From Roridomyces roridus (taxonomy: Eukaryota; Basidiomycota; Agaricomycetes; Agaricales; Mycenaceae): a stretch of 64,000 nt of DNA. The stretch is from the NCBI GenBank assembly GCA_029378245.1, contig JARKIF010000028.1:434001-498000 (forward strand), in the 5' to 3' direction. Shown in pieces: positions 22,869 through 36,436 of the stretch; the first letter of the stretch is position 1, and the number at the start of each line of letters is the position of its first letter. Below the pieces are notes generated by a model. The model was not told the origin of the DNA, did not search any database, and saw only the letters and a list, made by a program, of their open reading frames with translations. The position numbers and the translations under genes were made by a program.

Positions 22869-23600
22869 TCAACGAGGGGTCAAAGTTTTCAGAGACCTTG
22901 CTGCTCAGAAAGCTCAATGTGCCCATTCAGAGCTGTTTGAGTCCAGGGAGTTTGTCGCAGGTTTATCGATGACTTGTGACTCGCGGGAAGCAAAATTAGT
23001 GGATGCGAGTGAATGAGAATACTGTGAGAACGGAATCTGCGAGGATGCGGGACAACGGACGCCCGTGGAGGGTAGCGCGGGGCTGGTGGCCGGGTGAAGG
23101 GCGGGGACTTAGCAAAATTTCGCCAAGTCTTTCTGATTGATCCGAGCGGAGTGTCTCGGATCATCGGGAAGATGACTCATTATGCAAGATGGCGTGATTT
23201 CGGGCAATTTTCTCCGCTGCCTCTTCTCTTCCCCCACCATCTTCCCTCTACTCGTTGGTGCTCCGAGTCCGCTCCTGGCAGCCTCCTGCCCACACCCGCC
23301 GAAGTCGTGTCAAGCCGGTCCCTCTCCAACGCCTGTGTCGGAAAAACGCACGTGGGCTTAAGATCACTGGTGATGGCCGATCAGGCCATCAGGCAAAGCC
23401 TGCCTTTTTAGGTGCCGATTAGTTGAGCCAATCTAATTAGTTGGCCGGTGATGATTGGGTGAAGCCGTGATGATAAGGACAGGCGGCATTATAAGGCAAT
23501 ATTACTTGAAGGGATTCCAATTGGAAGAGGGAGCAAGCCCAATAGGGTCAAAAGGTAATGTCATTGAAGCTCTTTGTATTTGAAACGAATTCAAGCCGCT
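22869..23600. other. No gene recognised
   Basis: Short frames only. No repeat or family resemblance apart from a (GCT)n run at 23,597-23,613 next to the tRNA-like element. Confidence 0.45.
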
Positions 23601-23610
23601 GCTGCTGCTG

Positions 23611-23692
23611 CTGCAACCGGGATTCGAACCCAAGACCTTTACATGTCAAACACGGAGCAATCAGAGATCATTAACCACTACACCAGGCAGTG
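23611..23692 (-). ncRNA. tRNA-like Pol III element (tRNA relic or SINE head)
   Basis: On the minus strand TGGTGTAGTGG is an exact A-box and GGTTCGAATCC an exact B-box, spaced as in a tRNA gene. The T-arm folds. The acceptor ends do not pair (CACTGCC against TTGCAGC), and no convincing anticodon arm forms in the middle. So this is a tRNA pseudogene or the head of a tRNA-derived SINE rather than a working tRNA. A CTG/CAG run abuts its 3' end. Confidence 0.55.
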
Positions 23693-23789
23693 CTTTTATA
23701 GGAATAGAAAGCAGGCCATGATATACTCTCTTTCGGGTCAGTCACGCTACTCGAAAACGCTTGACTACCAATTTTTTTTTGCTCGCTAA

Positions 23790-25372
23790 CTACGCCGCGC
23801 TACGCGACGCTCGTGTGGCCCGACGAGGGGCTTCAGACTCCGGAGGGCTTGGGACATAAGCTTCATTTCCTCCTCTTCCCGCGGCTTGTCCTCTACCTCC
23901 CCGACCCCGCCGACCACCTCTGTTCCCTCCCCGCGCTGGGTGCACAACTTCGGCCACTTCTTCTGTTACAGCCTCGTCAACCCCGCTCTGAGCTTCATCA
24001 CTCTGGGTCTCAAGCTGCAGTCTGCCCTCCACACGCCCCGCTCCCTCCTCTGCTGTTCCCCGTGCAAGATCGGCATCATCCCCGAGCTCAAAGCGCTGCA
24101 TCGCATCGGCTATCTCAGATTCCACTCCCTCGTCTGCGTCTTCCTCCGCAGCATTGGCGAGTTTGACACCTGAGAAAACAAACTGCCCGAAAACTTTGAA
24201 TATATTCTTGACGTGGTCAGCGTGGCTGTTCTCGGTGAGCATTTTTAGATAACTCTTGTAGTCCTCCTCCCAGGTGATCTTGGAGATTGCTCCCGTGGAC
24301 GACCACTCCTTATCAACCGAGAGTACGAACCGAAGCTGAGATGCAAGTTAGCTGAGAACATGGAGCCAGGTAATTTGAGCACACACCAACGTTGCTGACG
24401 CTGCAATGGAGGATGCAGTCACAGTTTTAAGATGGAGTTTGACACCATTCGAGTTCGACGCCGGTTTGTTGCCCAATACGAGACTACCGGGCCCGTAGTA
24501 CATGAGCCGATGCACCTGTGTGACATCATTAACAAGCAATAATGGAAGAGGGCTGTCACGTACTCGTTGGACGGGAGGACCAAGAAAGATGTCCGTCATG
24601 ACCTGGGTGAGCCGGGGAAACAAGATCGGTGCGAAGAGGGTCGGTTTTTTGTCACGAGGAAACTGGAGGAGGCCCTTGAAAGCGGCACTATTACTCCTAT
24701 CGGCATTGGCCACTAGAAACTGGCCAAGCTCTGAAGAGTCAATAGAGCACCCTTGAAGTATGGCAGGAAGATTCTTGCGTATGTTGCTGATCAGAGTGGA
24801 GCGCGCGTCTCCGTGCTCGCGAACAAACTTTTGGGTCATTAATATGTTGGCGCGTGAATCAAATTGAAACACTCACATCCTTGGCCAGATTCGTGTATTT
24901 GGACGCGTCAAGAATCTCGTGGAATCTGGGAGGTATTTCCTCATAGAGTGCAGTGGTGACCGACTGCGCGTGATTGTCGTCGCCGCCTTCGAAGACCGCC
25001 ATGGGATCAGCGGATGGATTAGGTCGCTCGCAGAACCGCGACGTGTCGATAAGGAGGGCTCGAGTGAAGAGAATCTTCTTCGCCCAGCCAATGACATGGG
25101 TCTTGTATCCTAACTTGTCGTCGGTTTGCCCCCGTCGTTTCTTTGTGGACGTGGACGTGGCCGTGAGATTACTATTCTCGTCACGAAGTCTGGCGTTTTC
25201 AGCACGGAGTCTGCCGTTCTCCACCTGGCTGTCCTTGAGGGCCTATGCTTGGGTTAGGCTTGGACACGAAGGATAACGGTTATATTAAGTTGCTTACCTG
25301 AAGAAGTGCGGCGCGCGACGCGCCATTGTACTCTGCCATGTCTGCGGACGGTTCGTTGTTGGGTTCCGCCAT
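23790..25372 (-). CDS. DUF6698-type protein of Agaricomycetes
   Basis: Five exons (25,372-25,298; 25,242-24,877; 24,827-24,564; 24,515-24,387; 24,335-23,790), all phase 0 with 48-55-nt introns, encode about 459 residues. Visible features: an N-terminal coiled coil (ENGRLRAENARLRDEN), a basic KKRRG patch, SRFCERPNPSADP, a LYEEIPPRFHEIL helix, then REHGDARSTLISNIRKNLPA and LFPRLTQVMTDIFLGPP. This order resembles DUF6698, an expanded mushroom family of unknown role often found among transposons. The C-terminus is acidic and then RGG-rich (GRRGRGGRGQAAGRGG), which suggests nucleic-acid contact. No lesion is visible. The DUF assignment is from memory of the family pattern. Confidence 0.75.
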
Positions 25373-26776
25373 AGTGTCCTGGAGTGAGCGAGGAAGAGAG
25401 GAAGACAAAGGAAAGAAAAATTCACCGAAAGTATACTTGACATTCCGTGAGCTCCAGATTCAGAAAAGGGAATGCACGTAAGTTGTCTGGTTACCTACCA
25501 TAATTATAGGCCGTTTCTGAAGGTCCCACCTTGCTCGTACACTGTCTGAAGATTCACAATGAGGATGGAAGAAATACAAATTACTGCAACATTTCAAAAG
25601 TAGGAAATTAGAATACAAATCGATCTCAGGCTCCAGTGCACTACGATTCGGATTTGCGTCAGCGGTCGGACACATTGGATACAGATGGAAGAGACTCACC
25701 AGCCAGAACAGGTCTGGCACAACCCACAGCTACCACTGGGTGTCGGAGGGAGGCAAGTATCCACGGAGGCGTGGACAGCATCGGGAGACGATTCAGACCC
25801 GGAGGGAGTATCATCACACGAAGCGGAGCGAGAGAACCGGCCTCCGGCGTATTCTCTTCACGCCACTGATTCCGCCGCCGTACCTCTGCTCACATTTCAG
25901 AATATCGCGACCGCGGGTGACGCCCATAGCACGTACCTCGCACCCATGTAGCCACATGCGATCCCGAATAGAGGCAGAGACGTTGACAGGCTTGAGAGGG
26001 TAACGATTGAGGTGCCTCGGGCAAAGATGCATACAGCATTAGGAGGCAGCAGCCCCCGTGACCGCGAGAGAGGAGGGCAGAGAGCGGGAGCTCCCGCACA
26101 TTGACGGTGCCAGGGCGCCGTTCTATAGAACGCAAAGGAAGGTAGAGTGCATGCACACCAGCTCTTGCGACTTACGGGCCATTGGATATTAGTGCAGGCT
26201 CCCGCGCTTGAGCGTTTCCGAGCCAGCCTGGCTTCCCAATCCTAGTCTGCGTCTGTGTCTGAATTAAAAGGCCCTATTGCCACGCAAAGTCACCGTGGTC
26301 GGTGTAATTGGAGAGGACTGTAGCCCTAGTCAGACAAAAGATGAGAAGATTGAACGAGGCCACGCACCCAGGCCCAAAAAAATCGATACGACGACTGCTC
26401 AGCTTCTTATCTTTGCACGTCGGGGTGGCTGGAAATCCCAGGTCTTGACTCCCAGAGTCCAAGTGGTTTGAAAGAGAACATATCAGGCTGCCCGTCGGGA
26501 TGGATTACCGCAGACGATGGAGGTTGGAGGAAGAGAATTAAGCAGCTGAAATGCCACGCTCATGTGATCTGCATCATGATCATTAACACTTCTCTTCCGC
26601 ATTCCACCCCCAGCATTGCTGCATTTCAGAGATCGTCCACTCATCGAACTCTTTAGTTGCTTCCAATCCTCGCCGAATCTGTGCCCCGGACGACTTTGAA
26701 CTCTGACTTCCGTGTCGTATTCAGTGTCAGATTCACCAAGGATTCACGACCTCTGATTATCGGTATCGGATCCAGC
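25373..26776. other. Intergenic, no gene recognised
   Basis: Lies between the divergent DUF6698-type gene and the Plavaka transposase. It should hold both promoters and possibly the left end of the transposon. I could not find paired inverted ends. Confidence 0.45.
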
Positions 26777-29700
26777 ATGCTCAAGGCTGCCCCTGGGGAC
26801 ATTCTTTGCACCCTATGCAACCGCTATTGGAAGAAGAAGGGGTTTCCTGGACACAAAAAAGCCTGCGAGAAGAAGACGGCTGAAGAGCGGGGCGACACAC
26901 AATTCGTTGCCAAACAGCTAGAAACCCGACAACGTAGGTTCATTTGGCGCTTTTATGCTCGAATCGGTGCTCACACAACACCTGAATTAGGACTAGCTTC
27001 TCGAGAACTGGCAGCTGCAGGCAGTAAGTTTTGTCCTCCCGGTAACGAACCAATATCCCAAGTGACATTCGTTAGTTCCGGTTCACCAAGCACAAGCGTC
27101 TTCAAGTCTTGCGCCGCATATGGCGGAAACAGGGCTTGACATCATCATGGGAGGTGTGTTGCCATACACCATTCAAAATGCTCTTATCCTTATTTCTAGC
27201 TGATTTCGACAACGATATCCCGGAGGTCCCCCATCTTGAGGAGTGCCATAGTCCACCCGAATCCGACCAGAGCCCGCCGCCGCCAGAGGAAATTAAACGT
27301 GTATTCCATCCTCACAGTGAGCGAGGGACTGTGTTCCTCTCGTACCGTGAGTATGTAATGTCCACGATTGCTCAACCGCTACCACCTGTCGATCCCGAGC
27401 CATGGCGGCCGTTTCGCACTCGGTTGGATTTTGAAGTTGCCGAATTTTGCGAGACCAATATGCTCACCAAAACCGCGACGGGGGCATTGATCTCCATCAT
27501 TCGGCGGGCTATGCACAATCCAGAGGAGTTTACCTTGTCTGGTCAGCGAGAACTTGATGAACTATGGGACCTGGCATCTCATAAATGTACCGAGGGAAGT
27601 TGTTTCTTTTCCCCTGTCGCTGGTTGGCTGAATTATATCCTTCATTACACAGTTTGAACGCGGGACCGTCACGGTGAGGTTCAAACAAGAAGATACCACC
27701 TTCGATACATATACTCGTCCGCTGTGGGACTGGGCTCGCAGTCTTGTTCAAGATCCTCGCCTTGCTTCGTGTTTCGTTTGGGATGCCGAAAAGGTGTATA
27801 AATTCAACGGCGACGTGTATACTCGATTCTACCATGAGCCATAGACTGCCGATGCCTTTTGGGCTGCACAAGTGAGCTCTCAGTCGTATTCTCCTTCCAA
27901 TGGCGCTCATAATTCAATTTTAGTCTTCCTTACCGAAAGACCCCGCAGCAAAACCTGTATGCTTCGTCGTTTACGCCGACAAATCGAAGCTATCAACATT
28001 TGGAACTCAGAAAGCATACGCTGTGGTCGCCAGAATTGCAAACATGCCAGATGAAATTCGTAATACTACTCGATTCGGAGGTGGACAAGTGGTGGGGCAT
28101 CAGCCAATAGTATGTTATCATATTTGCCGTTTTATGTGTCCGAGCGACTGAGGCGTTATTCTAGGTTCCGGACGATCCTGAGGAGCACAATAAACCGCGA
28201 TTTGCCAACTTTAAAAATATTGTCTGGCATGCAGCATTCTACAAGCTGCTTGAGTCCCTCGTGGAGCCTGCGAAGGTGGGTGATTGGACTCAGTGCGGAG
28301 ACGACATCCTTCGCTGGCTTTGGCCCATAATTTTAATATTAGCTGCGGATTATGAAGAGGCGTACGTGGTTTGGTTTTCATGCGCCGAATCACTGACAAG
28401 TTTTTATCCAGGTGTGTCATGGCCCTCATCCGCGGGCTACAATGTCTATATCCATGCCCTATCTGTTTTGTCCCGTGGAACGAACAGGATGATTTATCGC
28501 AAGAGCACCCAAAACGATCAGCAACTGAGACTCAGGAAATCCTCAAGGAGGCTCGCGCGAAGAGAACCGTTGCCGAAAAAGAAGAGATTCTCAAAGATCA
28601 CGGAATGCGCGACGTTGAGGCAACATTATTTTTCCTATTGATTGAACATGTGCTTACAGTTCGCCAGAATGTCTTTTGGAATATTAAAGGTGCCGATCCT
28701 CACTCTGCGTTGTCGTATGATCCCCTGCACGCAGACGGGGGTGGCCTGTGGGGAGATCATCAATTTACGCAGATCAAAGCTCGGGTTACAGAGCTTGGCC
28801 GAGCAGCTATCGTCAAAATTGACACACAGTGAGTCTCAAGCAAGCATATCTGCTGTACCAGAGCTCACATCGTGAAGGATGGCTGCATTCCCACGCTGGC
28901 GAGGATTTGGCCATTTCGAAAACATCATGAACACTTCATTCAATGATGGTTCAAAGCACGACGACATCTCCAAGATGATGCTTTTCGTTGCGCACAATGT
29001 GCTTGTTGACGATGCTGGCCTTCTCTTGCTTCAAGTTCTCCGCAGCTATTTGGAGTATCACATGTTGCTGGAGCTCGAAGTCCATACGACGGAAACGATT
29101 GCTGAAGGCAAACGTGAGGTTCTGGAGTTCGACAGCATTGTGAAGGTATGATTTCAATTTCTTGGCTCTCGAGATTCATGTGAGTGCTTACAGTGACTAT
29201 TTGCTTCCAGGACTATATCGACGCCTGCGAAGGAACGGTATACGCTGAAAAAAGCTGGAAATTCCCAAAATTTCATGCTCGCCAGCACGCCTTCACGGAT
29301 ATAGAAAACAAAGGAGCGTGCAGAAACTTTGGCACTAAACCAAGCGAAGCGATGCACGCCCAGGACCGCAACACGTACCACAGGCTCACAAATTTCAAAA
29401 ATGTCACCGCCCAAGTAAGCTGCATCCTCTCTTGTCCTCCGTGCACAACCTCACCGCGCTTCAGCTCGTCAAGCACGATCACCGGCGTGCGGTAGCCACA
29501 TTTGTGCGGGAACAGATCGAGGCCCTCGACGAAGATCCAGACGAAGCCTCAGAAGAAACAGAGCCTTCGATTCTTTCCAATATCAATATTGGTTCAAAGA
29601 CGAAGCCGGTGGCGTTTTCTGTACTGGAAGAACAGATGGTCCCCGACGCGGCATTTACCCGTTTTCGCGTGCGGTTTGGTGATTTTCTCTCCGATTTCCT

Positions 29701-30249
29701 ACCCACCTTTGGGTATAACTTGCCGAACGGGCGACGAATACATTTCAACGGACTTGACACGGTTTGTTCCATTTTCGTGAATGGATCACCCGAAATTGAA
29801 TGTGTTCCTCGTAGATCACGCCTTTCCGATTCCTCAAGGTCCACTACGAATCTCTGGGTACATGGAAGTCAACGTCAGATTACCTCAGATGCAACCCCGA
29901 CTTCCACGGCCAAGCGCGCTTCGACTGCGTTCTAGTGCAGACAGCAGACCGACCCATCTTCGCGCAACTGGTCTACATGTTTTCTTGCACGGTTGAGGAC
30001 AAGTCACATCCATTTGCGCTCATCCAGCCAATGGATGCTCCGGTTGGTCGGGTATCGAGGAAGGACAGGTTGCTGCGCTTCCGCAGGGTACGGGCGAAGC
30101 CGAGGGTCAACTCCGAGTTCATCTCGGCGCACTCAATCATTCGCGGGGCCGTGCTCGTCCCAGACTTTGACAATTTTGGCGAGTTCATCGTTTTCGACCT
30201 TGTGGACACAGATATGTCGCGTAGAATGAAACAAATCGACCAATTGTAG
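26777..30249 (+). pseudogene. Plavaka-type DNA transposase, inactivated
   Basis: Starts at 26,777 with a Cys/His cluster (CTLCNRYWKKKGFPGHKKAC). Clear later exons include ~27,200-27,594, 27,653-27,871, 27,924-28,109 and 28,165 onward, with PWRPFRTRLDFEVAEF, YTRPLWDWARSLVQDPRLAS, FVVYADKSKLSTFGTQKAYA, ARIANMPDEIR, LQCLYPCPICFVPW, DPLHADGGGLWGDH and PRWRGFGHFENIM. This is the order seen in Plavaka transposases of mushrooms. Two lesions disable it. The donor after 27,594 reads GGAAGT instead of GTAAGT, so the next exon is reached out of frame. The expected Trp of EPWTAD is TAG at 27,842-27,844. The 3' half is intact to the stop at 30,249. The exon structure between 26,930 and 27,200 is uncertain, and I did not find the element ends. 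Confidence 0.8.
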
Positions 30250-33200
30250 ATGCAAACATGTTTTATTTCCCATATGGAATGTGGAGGTACATGAAGAGGT
30301 CGCATGGTATTCGACAGCACCAGTTGGCTTTGAGTAGTGTATGATAATGGTGGTTGTCGTTGGAAGCCGAGAATTGTAAGAGGATATCGAGTGCTGTCAG
30401 TACAAATACAGGGCGAGAGCAGCAGCAAACGTACTCCTACACCACTCTGGGCTCCAATCCGTGCTCAAAGACTCTCCTCGCTTTCATTGGATCTTGTCGT
30501 TCGTGCAATTCTCGAGCGCTCGGGCAAGCAAGCGCGAAACGGCGTGCAGGCGAAGAGAGCGGCGTTGGTGGCAGCACTGTGCGCGGTCGGAATGTGGATG
30601 GTGACTATCGTCCTCCCAGAAGATGCTGGGCTGTGTCGAAGAGCTGCGAGGCAGGCTGCTGGCTGGCGATGAGAGTTGACGTGGCTTATAGGGCGCTTGC
30701 AATGCCTAAAAAGGATGCCTTATTTTGACCTATTAGCTCCTGGGATTATAAGGCTAAATATATTTTTCCGACATGCCAGCCGTTATCTTCTCAATACCCT
30801 GAAGCACTTGCGCGAAGCCCAAGTTGTCCCCGCCTCTCTGGTACATCAAGGCTCATGGCGCGCAAGTCTCAAGTCTCGTCCATCTGTCTGCAAGCACACA
30901 TCCGCATACCTGCCTACCCGCGCGAGGCTCACGTCCACAAGCCAAGCCCCTTCCGCACGGCTCGACACTGCCGCCTAGGCTGCACCTGCAGCGACTCATC
31001 GGCACTTGGCAACTAACTGTTCCCTTGAGTTCCATCTGCAACGTCACGTCGCACCCACTTCTATCGGGCACCTCCCACGCCCTATTGGTTGTCGCGTTGC
31101 GCTCGACAGACCATTCCTCTACCCCGCCCTCCACCGTTTCTTACATCTTCCCTCCCTCCCGTTCCGGTCCACCCCACCCAATCCTCCACTACACCCGCAT
31201 CGCGCCGAATAGCCCCTCTTCCGCACGCCCCCGCTATATCATTCCTTCCTCGAGTCCGACCCCGCCGCACTGCCATCCGAGAGCCGTGGCGTCGTCGTTG
31301 TGACCCTTTCCCTAATTTTTCTCACTGTACATAGTACATGTATGTGTGTAGCCGTGAATTGAATTACATTTGATATAATCTGCAGTGCTTTTTGAGGTCT
31401 TTTGAAGTTCTCAAGACGACTTTCCAATGGCTGAGTAGGACTTCACAGAGTCTTCAAAGACCAAAGAAGCTTTCCAGTGCATGTGGACCCTACTGTACAA
31501 AGACCTATGGACTTTGGGCTCGAACGGGTCTCTGAGGTTTTTGAGGACTTCCCAAAGTCCTCAAAGTCCTCAGAGTGCTTCTTGTAGTTTTACTGATGTA
31601 CAAGCCGCAGGTACATTCAGCTTGACAATTTTCCTGCCAGTGCTTGGCGCGCCACGCCAACCTGAGATCTTCTCGCGCTATAATGATCCTGACTGTTCCC
31701 GCATCCACGAGAACAAAACCATGCTCAATGTCGCCGTCACTCCCGGATGAGCTGGCTCATCGTACTTCACTCTCGACGAACTTTTTCCGAGTTGGTGCCA
31801 CCTGGGCCCGGGATGCGTGGAACGCTGGCGTATGGATGGGGGCTGACCACAAGGACTCGGTCTCTACTGGCCCCGCATTCCCCGATACGTGTACAAATTT
31901 CTCTCCGATTGCTCCCGCACGCCTCTTGTTGGGAGCTCTGTCGACGGTGCTTGGAATCCCGGAAACTTTTTTGGTGACGTTGTAATATTCTATATCCATC
32001 CGTGCGTCTCCTTCCCTTTCGCTCATTTTTGACTTCATCGGTTAGGCATCCATCTGGCCCCACATCCCGTCTTGCCTGTCTGTCGCCCTTGCGTTTAGGC
32101 TCTTGTGGACTTGCATCCCCGTGCCGAGCTGGTTTGGCAGACAAGCATGCTTTCATACGGTCTGCTCTGCTACTACAGCTGGCTCCATGTCTGCTGCTCT
32201 AGGCTATATCAGTATATCAGGCTAAAGCCTGTTTGCCTCGCGAGACTGATTAACGCCCGGATTAGTACGCCTCAAGATCCGATAAGGCATGTCTTTTCGA
32301 GTCATTCCTCGTCGCAACGATGTCGGTCTCGGCTAGGATGCTCGCTGTCGGGAATACACCTTCTCTCTCTGCCTCATTCTGATCGCCGCCAATCGCAAGA
32401 AACGACTCGGCAATATGCTACGCGACGTCGACAAGCCAAGCTCAGCTGACGCGGCTCTTTCTCTGGGAGACTATTCTATCGGCCTCATGTCGGAGCTTCA
32501 ACACAGCAGCCTTCCATATCCGGCCAGTCCATCCCGCCTCATGTTCCGCGAGATTCTCACACAATCGCGCCCCTCCCATGCACGTGTGACATGCTGTTTT
32601 TCCTTTCTCTGGGTTGTGAGGTGTGCATGCTGTTGGGCGTCTACTGCGCTACCCCACCACACCCCGGATTCTCTCGTACAGACTGCTGTCAACTCGAAGC
32701 CAGCCCGCAGATCGCATCCGAGCTGGTTCGTGTGTCTATCTCCCTTCCAGAATCCAATACATTATCATATCTCACAGACCCGCAGTCGTGTGCGATGACA
32801 CTTGATAACCCGCGCGCACTATATTCGTCTGATGCATGTACCTTGACATGCTTACTGCGCGCCCCAAGCGCGCACCCCCTCGGCCTTCTGCGCCTCCTAG
32901 CGCTTCCCTCGCCTACGACGCATGCTCAGCAGCAAGCCGTTTCGCGGCATGATATCGATTTCTGGTACCACGTCTCAATCGGCTTCGGTAAATATCAGGG
33001 GTTCGCTGTTGGAAAATTACATTCCATTCCATTCTGCAACCGCCGCATCAACGCGGGGAAAGAGTCGAGGCCCCGCGCCGTCACCGACTTCGAAGAATAT
33101 CGCTATCACCATTCGACGACGGAACATTCGATTTTGGAAAGGAATCGTACCACACTAAGTACCATGTCCACGTCATCCATCTTCGAAACGCAACTCTGAG

Positions 33201-34816
33201 TTTCTAGTTAGCTTCGTCTAGGTACTATTGCACCTTCGCGGCGCGGCGCCGTATCGCATCGCATCACAACAGCGCATACACCAACCGGTACCCTCGATCT
33301 TCAAGCTCGCGAGCGTTCTTTTCGCATGCAAAACACATTGTACTCGCCGTTGGCCATGGATCTACACGCGTCGGGTTAACTCTGGGCTACGTTTATTGTG
33401 CTCGCTCGTGGCTTCAAGACTATTTAGATAACGGCCGCCCTCCCTCCCTGCCGCCTCTCTACTTACACCTCCGAATCGAATCTGCGTGCAATGCTGAGCA
33501 TCCTCACACCTCCCCTGTTTCAATGAATCCCGATGTTGCTCTTTTTTCGCGCCTGTGCCAAGCCTGTGCGTGAACTTCTGGTGCTCATTCGTTCATCAGA
33601 AGATGGATGCACTGATTCCAATTCCAACCCGCAAACCGAACCCCGCACTCCCGCATTCCATTCCGCACCGGTACCCCACAGTCCCGGCGCCACTTCTCAC
33701 TTCCATTTCAATATCTGTTATTCATTCATTAATCCCGCCTGAGGATCCAGGTTCTTCGAAATTGGACTTCGCGTGCGCCCTCCTCCTTCTGTGGTCTATC
33801 CCCGCGCAGTACTTCGTCTTTATCTTCCTCTTCTCTACACGCACCATCCAAAGTCCAGAATCGCACGCCGCCTTCTGACGCGCCAGCTCGGCGCTATGAT
33901 TAGCCTTTCTCTTGCTCTCTTCGAATGAATATTCCCAATCTGCCTTCTGATTCACCGGCCTGTGTGCGTGCGTGCATCGTTCATCCAATCTTGCTCGGAT
34001 TCCTATCTTCCCAGCCAGCTGGCTATCCTTCAACTCAGAGTATGTAAGCGAGCCAGTTTGCTTCTTGATTATGTCGCTCACCGGCGCCTTGGAGGTAGAC
34101 GCAGATCTATCACTTGACAGCTGAGCGCCTGGGTGCTGCCAACAGGCGGACTAGCGGAGACACGTCCGGGTAAGTATTCAATTGCGGTTTTCGGATTCGG
34201 ATTTGGCTGCGACCCCACGCCTCGACCCGAATCGTATCGTATCGGACATTCGGGCTCGGATATGCCTTCGATTTCGTCTCAGGTTGAATGTCTTTGTGAG
34301 GGATGTTTGGGTGAGGAGTGAGTCCGATTTTGTCGTCCTACCAATTACATGCTTACACGCTTGCTTGTAGACAGGCTTTTTGGTGGAATGGGCAGCCTGA
34401 GGCCTGAGCGCCGGTGCGACTAACACCGACCACGCTTCGATTCGATGCGCTCCCTGAGGTGAAGTACATACGATCATTTCGTTGCATGCAAGTGAAACTG
34501 AAATTACAGTTGAAAGTCAGCCCAACTCTGCATTGTATCGTGATTTCGAGCACGATTTGCAGGAATAGTGACGAACCAGTACAGGCTTGGAGTTGAGCCA
34601 GCTCGAAGACTGCTTACCTGCAGCAGGTTCAATTTTTTCTTCTTTCAATGCAGTTGGGCACACACAGGGCAACGCTTAGCGTGTCATCGATTCCATAATA
34701 TCCATTTCCATGATGATTCCGCTCCGCTCCCCTGACTCTGAGCTCAGCCTAATCTCATGGGTTGCGGACGGGATGCAGAATATAGATGATATTTGGACTA
34801 GTTATCCAGCCATCGC
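30250..34816. other. Spacer between transposase and arm B, no gene recognised
   Basis: Frames up to 202 codons occur (for example 32,591-33,199 +) but are compositionally biased and resemble nothing I know. A repeat related to 22,144-22,260 lies at 31,385-31,602. Confidence 0.45.
31385..31602. repeat. Dispersed repeat with CTTTGAGGAC words
   Basis: It contains repeated AAGTCCTCAAAGTCCTCAGA-type words, and its right end (GCTTCTTGTAGTTTTACTGA) is the reverse complement of sequence at 22,144-22,180. It is probably a copy of a small mobile element, but the termini are not resolved. Confidence 0.4.
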
Positions 34817-36436
34817 CAAGATCTCACTCAGAGTTTCTCCTCGCCTCCTATCATTGGCAGCACACCGATCCGATTCGCTTCCCACATCAAAAGAGTCAAA
34901 CTCGCATCGGGACACCCCTATATTTCAATCTTTCAAACTCGCGTGGCATGGCGTAGCGGATCGTGCAGAGTCTACTTGAAGCGGCTCCTAGAAATTCATT
35001 TCTCAACGGTCGTGCCTGCTCCTGTACATCTTGTCTGGCACGTATTCAGCCTTCGGGACGGGAGCGGGAGCGATCGAGGTGCCGAGACGGAATTTTGGGG
35101 CTACCCCGGAACAATGGGTGAATGGGCGTTGAGGACGGAGGGGTAGACCAGTTATTCCGCTCCATTTCACGTGCTGCTAGTTGGAATCACGTCCGAGAAC
35201 GAACCAGAATAATCACCTAGCCTCCCTCCCGGCGTAGCAACGCCCGCCCGCTTCCGAGTCGCATTCTGGAAGAGAATTGCGGAGCTCTCTGGGTGTACGG
35301 TCGTCGGTTGGATATACCATAATATCATTATGGCGTCGGCCATCGCGTGAACACCATCGGTGGAGGGAGTTGCATGTGCGGGTGGTTGACACCCTGCTCA
35401 TGTCTATTGTGCGACCAATAGGTATCCCGAAAAATACTATGGACAACCTGAATGTGCAGAATACAGGCACGCGTCGCCGAGATGGCCGAGGCCGAACCCT
35501 CATCACCGGATCGACGTTCCCTTCCATTCCGGTTCTTATCTCTTCGCTCTGATTTTGCAAATCAACTCCAACCAACGATTGGGATTGTGGCGGCAATATG
35601 TATGACATCGACGCGTCCGAATTCTCAAGTTCTTCCACGGCCCGCCTCGAGGCGTTCGTTCATTCATTTGCCAAAGTTTGCCATTTGCCTGCCTGCAATG
35701 ACGTCGCTCGACGCGTCCGAACCGTTATCTACAGTACGACGGGCCTATTCCGATTCGAATTCGCACTAGTACCAGAGACCGTGTACCGTGTGCGGGTTAT
35801 GACGTCGACGCTGCGCGGTTGGAATCGGGTGAGCTCGGGGTCAGATGGAATCGTGGAATACGAACGAATCGAATATCACGCGCCTTTTCTTGCCTTTTAA
35901 CACGCGTATTCGCCGACGATGCCCCCACAGCTTCGCCGACTCCAGAACTCGCCGATTTCCGAATTTCCGTACGATGAATCGCACAGCAGTGTTACATAGC
36001 ACACCTGCTGTTCTGCCATGCACACCGAGTGAGTCAGATTATACACGGACACGCCCCCAAGCTCCGCCCCCAGCTATTCTCACTCGAAACAATCCCATGA
36101 CCGGCCTCGACGCGTCATTTTATATAGATTTCTCATGACGCGCAGCAGGCACGTGCAAGTTGGTTGACTCGAGTCACCGTGGGTCCCAGTTTCTCATCCT
36201 CAAGACACAAGAGATGGATGGCATGAACGTCTACGATTCTGATTGCATAGTGGTGGTACAAGTGACAATGTGCTACAGGGAAAATGCATATACAAAAAGT
36301 GTTCCGAAATGAGAAATGCGAATGGCGCGGACGCAAAGGTGGCGCAGGCGGATATGATGTGGCGCAGATAATGTAGGTGCAGCCATGATTCGATAGCGAG
36401 AGAAGGAAATTGACAGCCAACCAGACGAGCTCAGAC

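Noticed and set aside
31640..31985. Possible F-box start (LPDELAHR)
   Set aside because: A single short motif match with no following F-box helices.
32591..33199. 202-codon plus-strand frame in the spacer
   Set aside because: No motifs, several overlapping frames of similar length, no copy for comparison.
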